DNA of 43,930 nucleotides from JACQAI01 sp035507915 (GTDB taxonomy: Bacteria; Pseudomonadota; Alphaproteobacteria; Elsterales; Elsteraceae): assembly GCA_035507915.1 (NCBI GenBank), contig DATJNS010000003.1, positions 1 to 43,930 on the forward strand. The letters are read 5' to 3'. This document shows positions 1 to 6,883 of the stretch, in pieces; position 1 is the stretch's first letter, and every line of letters begins with the position of its first letter. Under the pieces are notes generated by a model. The model searched no databases and was not told the origin of the DNA. It saw only the letters and a program-made list of their open reading frames with translations. The translations under genes and the position numbers were made by a program.

Positions 1-2529
1 GACGTCCGTGAACAGGAGATCGACCGGCGCCTTGAGGTCGAGCACCTCGAGGGCCGCGGGAGCGCTTTCGACCTCGATCACCGTGTAGCCCAGCTCCTGA
101 AGCCTCCGGACCGAAACGCGGCGCACGCGCGCATCGTCCTCGACCACGAGGATGGTCTCCTTGCCTCGATGGCTCTTGAACGGCTCGCCGTGCGGCGCTC
201 CGCTCGCTCCCGATTCTTCGTCGACGACAGGGAGGACGATGCGCACGGTCGTACCGCGGCCGACTTCGCTTTCGAGCCGGACCGACCCGCCCGATTGACG
301 CACGAAGCCGTAGACCATGCTCAGGCCGAGGCCGCTCCCCGCCCCGACCTGCTTCGTCGTGAAGAAGGGCTCGAACGCACGCTCGACCACCTCGGGCGCC
401 ATGCCGGTTCCCGTGTCGGTCACCGCGAGGGTGATGTAGCGGCCGGGGAGGATGCCGGAATAGACCGCGTCCTCGGCATCGAGAAAGGTCATGCCGGTCT
501 CGATCGTGAGCCGTCCGCCCTTGGGCATGGCGTCGCGCGCATTGATCGCAAGATTGAGGAGCGCGTTCTCCACCTGGCCCGGGTCCGCCATGGTGAGCGG
601 CAGGCCGGACTCGAGCGCGGTCTCGATCCGGACCGTCTCGCCGAGGGTACGACGCAAAAGGTCGGCCATGCCCTCGACCAACGCGCTCAACTGAATGGGC
701 TTCGGGCTCAAGGCCTGGCGCCGGCCGAAGGCCAAGAGGCGGCTCGAGAGCTTGGCGCCGAGTTCGGAAGCCTCCTGCGCCTCCCGCACGAGCTCGCGTT
801 GGGGAGCGTCCGCGACGCGGCGCTCGAGCATTTCGAGATTGCCGATGATCACGGTCAGGAGATTGTTGAAGTCGTGGGCGAGCCCTCCGGTCAACTGGCC
901 GATCGCCTCCATCTTCTGCGCCTTGTGCAACGACGCCGCGGTCTGCTTGCCGATGATGGCCTGGCCCAGCACGCTCGCCGCCGTACAGACGAAGTCGACC
1001 TCGTCGGCGCTGAAGCGTCGCGTCGCGCGCGTATGCGCGCCGAGGGTGCCGAAGGTGTGCGTCATGCCGGGAATCGCCACTGTCAGGCCGCTGTCCACGC
1101 CGCTGTCGAGCATGTAGGAGGCTGCGTGCAGCTGGCCGTCGCCGCCGGTGAGGTTCATGAAGGCGATCGGTTCCTTGGTGCGCATGGCCCGGCCGAGCAG
1201 CGACTCGCCATCCGGCGCGATCCGGCGGCCGACGATGCCGTCCGGCCAGCCGACGCCGGCGCGGACCAGCATGGCACCCTTGGCTTGGTCGAGCTCCAGG
1301 ATCGACGCGAACTCGACGTCGAGGGTCCTGGCGACCACCTGGGTCGCCCAGTCGAAGAGCGCCTGCAGATCCTCTGCGCCGAGCGCCATCCCGGCCAGGT
1401 GCGCGATGGCCCGCTGCTGTTCGACCCGGGCGCGCAGCTCGATATTGAGCAGGTCGAGCTCGAGCGTGCGCGTGACCTGGCCTGCCAACGTGACGGCGAG
1501 CCGCTCGTCCTCGGCATCGAATTCGAGGCGACCGCGCTTGTTCGCCACCGCGAGCCAGCCGAAGACGCGGGTGCGGGTGGCCAGTGGAATGCCGAGCAGT
1601 CCGGAGATCACCGGAAACGACCGGGGCAGCCCGATGCGCCAGGGGTCACTGGTCGGTCCCGCCGGACGATACGGGAGCCGGGTCTCCGCCGCGCTGGTCA
1701 GACGGCTGTCGGCCGGCGGCATCTCGCGTCGCGCCGGGTGATTGGGCGCGAGGCCGCTGACGAAGAACCACCGGACCTGCGTGCTGTCGGTCTCGAAGAT
1801 CGCCACTGCGGCCTGCTCGGCGTCGAGGATCGTGCGGGTGGCGTCGACGAAGCCCTGCAGCAGCGCGTTGGGATCGCCGTCGGCGGCCGGATGCAGGTCG
1901 AGCTTGAGCGGATCGAGGCCACCGGCGACCGCCAGGCGGACCAAGTCCGCGGTGCTCTCCGCGCCCATCTTGTCCTTGAGACGGGCGCGATGCGTCTCGA
2001 CCGTGCGGGCGGAGATGTCGAGCGCGGCGGCGATCGCCTCGGTCGGACGTCCGCGCAGCAGCTCCCGCAGCACGTCGAGCTCACGCGGCGTCAGTGTCCG
2101 CATCTTCGCCTGGGCGTCTGCGGCCTCGGAACGCCCGGCTGCGTCGTTCGTGGTCGCATCGCTGCGGGCGAGCGCGCGTTCGACGGCGTTCAGGATCGTC
2201 GCGTCGCTGAACGGCTTTTCGATGAAATCGACCGCGCCGGCGCGCATGGCGCCTACCGCCATCGCGATGTCGCCATGGCCGGTGACGATGACGACCGGGA
2301 TGCGGATGCGGCGCGCGTCCAAGAGCTCCTGAAGCTCGAGGCCGGTCATATCGGGCATCCGCACGTCGGCGATCAGGCAGCCGCCGTACTCTTGCCGGTA
2401 AAAGTCGAGGAAGGCGCCGGCGGACGCGAAACCCATCGTCGCATGGTCGGCAGATTGCAGCAGGAACTGCAGCGAGTCGCGAACCGCGTCGTCGTCATCG
2501 ACAATGAAGACGGTTGCGCGCTCCGGCAT
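1..2529 (-). CDS. FixJ-type response regulator fused to a hybrid histidine kinase (3' end outside window)
   Basis: One uninterrupted frame of 843 visible codons. The N-terminal receiver has the acidic pocket IVDDDDAV and phospho-acceptor Asp55 in CLIADVRMPDMTG. A LuxR/FixJ helix-turn-helix follows at about residues 144-205 (LTPRELDVLRELLRG, SARTVETHRARLK). Two GAF-like regions lie at about 224-345 and 370-515. The HisKA box has His552 in GGLAHDFNNLL, and the HATPase domain carries NALLNLAINARDAM and DTGTGM. A second receiver begins near residue 791 (ETILVVEDD); its Asp842 is the next-to-last visible codon. I read codons across each domain junction and found them in the same frame with no stop. 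FixJ/TodT-type regulators and hybrid kinases are normally separate proteins, so a DNA-binding regulator, sensor, kinase and receiver in one chain is unusual. The start is the ATG at 2529, directly before the receiver core. It is transcribed divergently from 2748. The signal sensed is unknown. Confidence 0.88.
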   Translation of the reverse strand, partial: MPERATVFIVDDDDAVRDSLQFLLQSADHATMGFASAGAFLDFYRQEYGGCLIADVRMPDMTGLELQELLDARRIRIPVVIVTGHGDIAMAVGAMRAGAVDFIEKPFSDATILNAVERALARSDATTNDAAGRSEAADAQAKMRTLTPRELDVLRELLRGRPTEAIAAALDISARTVETHRARLKDKMGAESTADLVRLAVAGGLDPLKLDLHPAADGDPNALLQGFVDATRTILDAEQAAVAIFETDSTQVRWFFVSGLAPNHPARREMPPADSRLTSAAETRLPYRPAGPTSDPWRIGLPRSFPVISGLLGIPLATRTRVFGWLAVANKRGRLEFDAEDERLAVTLAGQVTRTLELDLLNIELRARVEQQRAIAHLAGMALGAEDLQALFDWATQVVARTLDVEFASILELDQAKGAMLVRAGVGWPDGIVGRRIAPDGESLLGRAMRTKEPIAFMNLTGGDGQLHAASYMLDSGVDSGLTVAIPGMTHTFGTLGAHTRATRRFSADEVDFVCTAASVLGQAIIGKQTAASLHKAQKMEAIGQLTGGLAHDFNNLLTVIIGNLEMLERRVADAPQRELVREAQEASELGAKLSSRLLAFGRRQALSPKPIQLSALVEGMADLLRRTLGETVRIETALESGLPLTMADPGQVENALLNLAINARDAMPKGGRLTIETGMTFLDAEDAVYSGILPGRYITLAVTDTGTGMAPEVVERAFEPFFTTKQVGAGSGLGLSMVYGFVRQSGGSVRLESEVGRGTTVRIVLPVVDEESGASGAPHGEPFKSHRGKETILVVEDDARVRRVSVRRLQELGYTVIEVESAPAALEVLDLKAPVDLLFTDV

Positions 2530-2640
2530 CCCACACTCCGGCCCCGGTGGCTGCGGGCGCCACGCCGCCGGAGCACGAAGCCGGCGCGTCGTCCGTAGAC
2601 AGGTGACGCTATCAGAGTTTCCCACGCGCGAAATGGTCCC

Positions 2641-2660
2641 TTACATTTTTTTACATTTGC
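2641..2660 (+). promoter_or_regulatory. TTAC direct-repeat array between divergent genes
   Basis: TTACATTT occurs at 2641 and again at 2651, exactly 10 bases apart, in the 218-base gap between the kinase fusion (start 2529) and the membrane protein (start 2748). It is one of seven such arrays in the window. The last repeat ends 93 bases before the ATG at 2748, similar to the spacing at other copies, which also argues against the earlier ATG at 2673. The rest of the gap shows no gene. Confidence 0.6.
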
Positions 2661-2747
2661 ATTCATGCATCGATGGAACCGCCGATCGTACTGTCGATGG
2701 CGACGCCAAGACTGCGACGCGATACACGATGCGGGAGATCGGCCGAG

Positions 2748-4109
2748 ATGCCTGACGCCGGCATGTCGCTCGACGAGGGGGTTCGGGGCGTCGAGCCTGC
2801 GGCGTCCGAGACGGTCGAGGTCTCTGGGCGCTTTCTCGATGCGGTGTCGCCCGATCGGACGGCGCTGGCAGGCCTGATCGTCTATCTGGCCATCACGGCG
2901 ATCGCGCCGGTCGAGCCGCAGGTCGACGTCAATCTGCAAGCGCTGTCGTACGTCGCCCTGTGCTATACGGCGTTTCTCGGCGGCGTCGCGCTCCGCCGGA
3001 TGCATGGATCGATCGACAATCTGCCGACGCCGCTGTCGATCCGACCGATCGGTCTTCCCGCGTATCTGTTCGTCCTCGGCGTCGCATGTCTCGGCGTCGG
3101 CTTGCGCGTCATCGATCGTTTCGTCGTTCGGCAGGTCGAGCTCGGCGATGACTTCGCCGCGGTCCGCGAGCAGCTGCAGTCGACCCAGGCATCGCTGCTC
3201 TCGGCGCTTAGCGCCGCGCTCTATCCGGCCGCGTTCGCGGCTCTGATCACCTACTACCTGCTGCCTGCGCGCCGCCGCAGCGCGCTGCTGGCCGCCGCCG
3301 CCTATCTGGTGTTCCTCTATCCCGCCTTCGAGGCCGGCGTGCAGGGCTCGCGGTCCTTGATGCTGATCAGCTTCGGCTTCGTCCTGCAGTCCCGTCAGCT
3401 GATTTTGGACGCCTTCGGGTTTCTGCGTCGGCCGTTGGTCTTCTACGGCGGCAGCCTGGTGCTGCTGTATTGCCTATTTCTGATCTTCCAGATGCGACTC
3501 GAGGCGGCCGGCCTCGACATCGCGGCGTCGTCGCAGACCTCGGGCTATGCCTTCACCGTGCCGCCCGCCGCGTGGGCGGAGGACCTCATGGCGTCCGGCG
3601 ACCCGATGGTCCGGCTGCTCGCCTCGATCGCCGTCCACGTCACGCAGTACTATTGCCATTCCGGCTACGAGCTGATGTACATTTTCGACCGGCTGCCCGA
3701 TCGACCGCTCTTCGGCGCCTACAACTTCTTTCACCTCTTCAAGCTGGTGAGCTTGCTGACCGGCGACACCGCCGTGGTCGAGCGTGTGCAGAGCGTCGAC
3801 ATCCGCACCGGCGTCTTCGCGACGTTCTTCGTGCCGCTGTTCGTCGACTTCGGCTGGCTCGGCGTCCCGGTGATGTTCGGCTTCGGTTGGGTATGCGCCG
3901 TCTTGTGGCTGGCGGCACGCCGACGCACCGCCGTGTGGTTTCCGCTGCACGCCTACATGACGATCGTCGTGTTCCTGATGCCGGTGACCACCTTCATCGT
4001 GGCGGCGCAGGGGCTCTATACGATCGTGGCGCTCTCGCTGATCGGGATCGGCATCTCGTTGATCGACGGTGCGGCGGCCGACGGACGGGCTCGCATCACC
4101 GCGCGGTAG
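2748..4109 (+). CDS. Polytopic membrane protein, probable EPS/O-antigen polymerase (Wzy-like)
   Basis: The 453-residue protein is mostly hydrophobic, with about ten predicted membrane segments from residue 45 onward (for example GLIVYLAITAIAP, LVLLYCLFLIFQM, FPLHAYMTIVVFLM). A larger hydrophilic loop around residues 270-370 contains the HSGYELMYIFDRLP region. This topology fits oligosaccharide-repeat polymerases of the Wzy/EpsG kind, which join lipid-linked repeats on the periplasmic face. These proteins have little conserved sequence, so the call rests on topology and on the neighbouring EPS genes. I chose the ATG at 2748 because GGGAG lies 10 bases upstream and a repeat array sits at the right distance; the frame also has an ATG at 2673. 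The 3' end overlaps the convergent glycosyltransferase gene by 94 bases. An O-antigen ligase or an unrelated polytopic protein remains possible. Confidence 0.6.
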   Translation: MPDAGMSLDEGVRGVEPAASETVEVSGRFLDAVSPDRTALAGLIVYLAITAIAPVEPQVDVNLQALSYVALCYTAFLGGVALRRMHGSIDNLPTPLSIRPIGLPAYLFVLGVACLGVGLRVIDRFVVRQVELGDDFAAVREQLQSTQASLLSALSAALYPAAFAALITYYLLPARRRSALLAAAAYLVFLYPAFEAGVQGSRSLMLISFGFVLQSRQLILDAFGFLRRPLVFYGGSLVLLYCLFLIFQMRLEAAGLDIAASSQTSGYAFTVPPAAWAEDLMASGDPMVRLLASIAVHVTQYYCHSGYELMYIFDRLPDRPLFGAYNFFHLFKLVSLLTGDTAVVERVQSVDIRTGVFATFFVPLFVDFGWLGVPVMFGFGWVCAVLWLAARRRTAVWFPLHAYMTIVVFLMPVTTFIVAAQGLYTIVALSLIGIGISLIDGAAADGRARITAR

Positions 4110-5278
4110 AGGCTCTCGAGCGCCACGGCCGTCGCTTCTCGGGCATAGCAGGTCTCGACGCGGGCGCGGGCGCGCTCGCCGAGCGCCGCGGTCAGCGAAG
4201 GATCGTGCCAGAGCCGGTCGAGCGCGGTCGCCAGGGCGTCGGCGTCGCCCGGCGGCACGGTGATGCCGGTGACGCCATCGAGGCTCACCTCGGGCACGCC
4301 GGTCGGCAGATCCGTGTTGATCACCGGCTTGCCGCAGGCCATCGCCTCGATCTGGACGATGCCGAACGTTTCCGCCGCCGACACCGACGGCAAGACCAGG
4401 AATTCGCAGGCGGCGTAGTGTCCGGGCAGGTCGCGATCGGCGACACCGCCGGCGAAAACGACCCGATCGGCGAGGCCGAGGGCGGCGCACTGCCGGCGGA
4501 GATCGGCATCGAGCGGTCCCTCGCCGACGATCACGAGGCGCGCGTCGGTCGCCGCCAACGCCTGGAGCAGCACGTCGAAGCCCTTGTAGGAGACCAGGCG
4601 ACCGACGGCGAGCGCGAAGCGGCCACCGTAGCGCCGACGCCATGCCTCGATGCCGGCACGATCGGAACAGGCGCGCTGGAACGGGGCGGTGTCGAGGCCG
4701 AAGCCGATCACCGCGCATTTGTCGCGCCAGCGGGCGAGCATCGGGGAGCGGTCGCGCAGCTGCGCGGTCGACGAGATGATGCGCGAGGCATGCGCGCACA
4801 GGCGCGATTGGAAGAATTGGGCGATGGGTCGCAGCAGGCGTTGCCGTACGATGTCGCTATGCCAGCTCACGACCACGCGCGGGGGCGTCGGCAGGAGACA
4901 GAATCCGATCGACGCCGGCGGGAACGGCTCGTGGAAATGCACGATGTCGGCCCATCGGCTCCAGCGCCGATAGGTGTCGAGATAGGTCAGCGAGAGCGGC
5001 ATGGTTCCAAAGCGCAGCGCGTAGGGTGCGCGCATGACGCGAACGCCGGCCTCGTCGGAAATCTCGGGCGCGCCGCCATCGGCGTGCGCCAGGACGCGCA
5101 CCGCGTGACCGCGGTCCGCCATGCCGGTCGCCATGGCATGCAGGGCGCGCTCCATGCCGCCGAAGCTCGGCGGCATGAATTTGCCGACATGGAGGATCTT
5201 CAGCGGCTGGCCGGTACGACGGCGACGAGACGTGGACTCGTCGGCGCGTCCGGGCGAGACGGTGAGCAAGCTGTCCAT
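4016..5278 (-). CDS. Glycosyltransferase family 4 protein
   Basis: The 420-residue protein has a GT-B fold of the GT4 type. The N-terminal domain starts LKILHVGKFMPPSFGGMERA, where the glycine-rich loop follows the first strand. The C-terminal domain begins ALAVGRLVSYKGFDVLLQAL, and the EX7E motif is ETFGIVQIE followed by AMACGKPV. GT4 enzymes are retaining transferases that use a nucleotide sugar to extend a lipid-linked glycan at the inner face of the membrane, so this is a likely repeat-unit assembly enzyme. The ATG at 5278 begins MDSLLTVSPG, with a GGAA-type ribosome site just upstream; the open frame runs on to 5338 without a better start. The last 31 codons overlap the convergent membrane-protein gene. 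Donor and acceptor cannot be told from sequence. Confidence 0.88.
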   Translation of the reverse strand: MDSLLTVSPGRADESTSRRRRTGQPLKILHVGKFMPPSFGGMERALHAMATGMADRGHAVRVLAHADGGAPEISDEAGVRVMRAPYALRFGTMPLSLTYLDTYRRWSRWADIVHFHEPFPPASIGFCLLPTPPRVVVSWHSDIVRQRLLRPIAQFFQSRLCAHASRIISSTAQLRDRSPMLARWRDKCAVIGFGLDTAPFQRACSDRAGIEAWRRRYGGRFALAVGRLVSYKGFDVLLQALAATDARLVIVGEGPLDADLRRQCAALGLADRVVFAGGVADRDLPGHYAACEFLVLPSVSAAETFGIVQIEAMACGKPVINTDLPTGVPEVSLDGVTGITVPPGDADALATALDRLWHDPSLTAALGERARARVETCYAREATAVALESLYRAVMRARPSAAAPSINEMPIPISESATIV

Positions 5279-5388
5279 GGCCGTATTCCGCGTGCGGTTG
5301 CGATCACGCTCAATCGATAGCGGTCGACCGGACGGCACCCAAGCCAGGACATGTTAGAAAATGTATCGGTCGGTCAGGGTCGCGGGAG

Positions 5389-5421
5389 TTTCTCCCCGGT
5401 TTCCCCCCGGTTTTCCCCTCG
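5389..5421. repeat. Three tandem 11-base C-rich repeats
   Basis: TTTCTCCCCGG, TTTCCCCCCGG and TTTTCCCCTCG follow one another without gap at 5389, 5400 and 5411. They lie in the 272-base non-coding region between the GT4 gene and the small ORF at 5551, just upstream of a TTAC array. Function is unknown: slippage-prone spacing tract, binding site or chance are all open. Confidence 0.55.
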
Positions 5422-5437
5422 TTGCGTACCGGCCGTC

Positions 5438-5461
5438 TGACCATTCGTTACAAGACTTAAC
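5438..5461 (+). promoter_or_regulatory. Three-unit TNAC array upstream of the small ORF and acetyltransferase gene
   Basis: TGAC at 5438, TTAC at 5448 and TAAC at 5458 are spaced exactly 10 bases apart. The array ends 89 bases before the ATG at 5551, matching the distance of other copies from their genes. Confidence 0.55.
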
Positions 5462-5550
5462 GTGCCCGCGACGGCATCCCGCGTAGGCTGCCGTCGACGG
5501 TCTCGCAAGAGGCATGACGACAGATCGGACGTCGCCGGGAGTCAGCATCG

Positions 5551-5778
5551 ATGTCGATCCGCGAGCTCAACGATCATCCGACGCCTGCCGAAGCCCGCCG
5601 CGAGGCGATGCAGGCCTGGTTCGCTCAGGCGAAGGGTCCGACCATCGCCGAGATGCGGCACGGCGCCAATTGCTGTTGCACACTGGCGCGGCGTCACGTG
5701 CGCGAGGCGGCGGCGGCCGCGTGGCCGGGCACCCGAGGGCCCGCGCCGGTCGTCGGCGCGGGCCATCGAGGCGCATGA
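5551..5778 (+). CDS. Small hypothetical protein with a triple-cysteine motif
   Basis: This is a 75-residue ORF starting MSIRELNDHPTPAEARREAM, with HGANCCCTLARRH in the middle and an Ala/Gly/Pro-rich tail. I do not recognise a family. GGGAG lies 9 bases before the ATG. The TGA (5776-5778) is separated by one base from the ATG of the acetyltransferase gene at 5780, so the two look translationally coupled, and a TTAC array sits upstream. The first half has ordinary amphipathic composition, whereas the tail resembles read-through of G+C-rich DNA. Three adjacent cysteines suggest metal or redox chemistry, but this is speculation. It could instead be a leader ORF. Confidence 0.45.
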   Translation: MSIRELNDHPTPAEARREAMQAWFAQAKGPTIAEMRHGANCCCTLARRHVREAAAAAWPGTRGPAPVVGAGHRGA

Positions 5779-5779
5779 G

Positions 5780-6883
5780 ATGATCGAGATGCGCAGCGAG
5801 CCCGCCTGCACGACAGCGTCCGCTGGCGCGGCCGACCGCCTGGCCCTGCGTGCGGCGACCATCGGCGATGCGCAGCTCCTCATGCAGTGGCGCAACGACC
5901 CGCAGACGCGCGCCAACTCGCACGATCGCGGCGCGGTGAAGTGGGACAGCCACATGCACTGGCTGGGCAAGGTGCTGGTCGATCCCTCGTGCGACCTGCT
6001 GATCGCCGAGCTCGACGGCGTGCCCGTCGGAACCGTGAGGATCGATCGCGGCACCGACGAGTCGACCTTGTCATGGACGATCGCGCCGGAATGGCGCGGC
6101 CGCGGGTTCGGCCGCCGCATGGTTCGGCTGGCGTCCGAGCGCGTCTCGGGTCGGCCGCTGCGTGCCGACATCCGGCAGGACAACGTCGCGTCCCAGGCGA
6201 TCGCGCGTGCGGCGGGCTTCGAGATGACGGAGACGCACGGCCAGATGACCGAATGGCACCGCGAGCGGCAGGAGACGCGCGGAGCGCCCTTCGCGGCGCC
6301 GACCGAGATGCCTCACGCGCGTGACGATGAACGTGTCGACGATCGCTACTATGCCGCGCGATTATTTCTGCGGCCGCTGCTCGAGTCCGACATCAACGAG
6401 CGCTACGCGGCCTGGTTCGCCGATCCGAGCGTCACCCAGTTCCTCGAATCACGGAATTTCAGCACCGAGGAATCGAAGGCTTATCTGCGCGCCGGCCACG
6501 AGACCGGCCGCTACTTCATGTACGCCGTCTGCCTGAAGCAGACCGGCGTCCACGTCGGCAACGTCAAGATCGGCCCCATCAATCGGACCCACCAGATCGC
6601 CGACCTCGTGACGGTGATCGGCGACCGAAGCTGTTGGGGTCAAGGCCTGGCCGCCGAAGCGATCGCGCTGGGGTCGCGCGTCGCATTCGAGATGTTCGGG
6701 CTGCGCAAGCTGCACGGCGCCATCCTGGCCGCCAACACCGGATCTCTCAAGGCCTACACGCGCGGCGGTTGGACGGTCGAAGGCCGTCTGCGCGACCACT
6801 ATCTGGTCGATGGCGCGCCGATGGACGTCATATTGGTCAGTTGCTTCAACGACCGGCCGTGGCCGACGCCTGCCGCTACGTGA
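5780..6883 (+). CDS. Tandem-GNAT acetyltransferase; first domain PseH-like
   Basis: The 367-residue protein carries two complete GNAT domains. The first, about residues 15-155, has the pattern LLMQWRNDPQTRANS followed by an acetyl-CoA loop in APEWRGRGFGRRM. That WRN-D-xTR start is typical of acetyltransferases in nonulosonic-acid clusters such as PseH, which acetylates the 4-amino group of UDP-4-amino-4,6-dideoxy-beta-L-AltNAc. The second, about residues 190-355, is RimJ/RimL-like (RLFLRPLLESDINERYAAWF; SCWGQGLAAEAIALG; AANTGSLKAYTRGGW). The ATG at 5780 has GAGG 8 bases upstream and directly follows the small ORF; reading further upstream gives only arginine-rich, non-protein-like sequence. 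With pseB, pseC, pseG and pseI in the window, the first domain fills the missing PseH step by inference. The second may acylate another amino sugar or another position. The 3' end overlaps the convergent beta-helix gene by 8 bases. Confidence 0.8.
   Translation: MIEMRSEPACTTASAGAADRLALRAATIGDAQLLMQWRNDPQTRANSHDRGAVKWDSHMHWLGKVLVDPSCDLLIAELDGVPVGTVRIDRGTDESTLSWTIAPEWRGRGFGRRMVRLASERVSGRPLRADIRQDNVASQAIARAAGFEMTETHGQMTEWHRERQETRGAPFAAPTEMPHARDDERVDDRYYAARLFLRPLLESDINERYAAWFADPSVTQFLESRNFSTEESKAYLRAGHETGRYFMYAVCLKQTGVHVGNVKIGPINRTHQIADLVTVIGDRSCWGQGLAAEAIALGSRVAFEMFGLRKLHGAILAANTGSLKAYTRGGWTVEGRLRDHYLVDGAPMDVILVSCFNDRPWPTPAAT

Noticed and set aside
169..2598. Long plus-strand open frame (809 codons) opposite the kinase fusion
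   Set aside because: Arg/Asp/Gly-rich translation with no recognisable domain; the minus strand in codon register encodes clear REC, HTH, GAF and kinase motifs.
2641..2660. CtrA site (TTAA-N7-TTAA) as explanation for the arrays
   Set aside because: The repeats are TTAC with 10-base spacing in every copy, not TTAA with 11; the match to CtrA is poor except for one unit at 5457.
5354..5548. Minus-strand 64-codon ORF in the promoter region before the small ORF
   Set aside because: It runs through the C-rich repeats and the TTAC array and has no convincing ribosome site or protein-like composition.
5462..5779. Upstream extension of the double-GNAT frame
   Set aside because: About 106 Arg-rich codons with no similarity to GNAT proteins; the ATG at 5780 has a ribosome site and is coupled to the small ORF.
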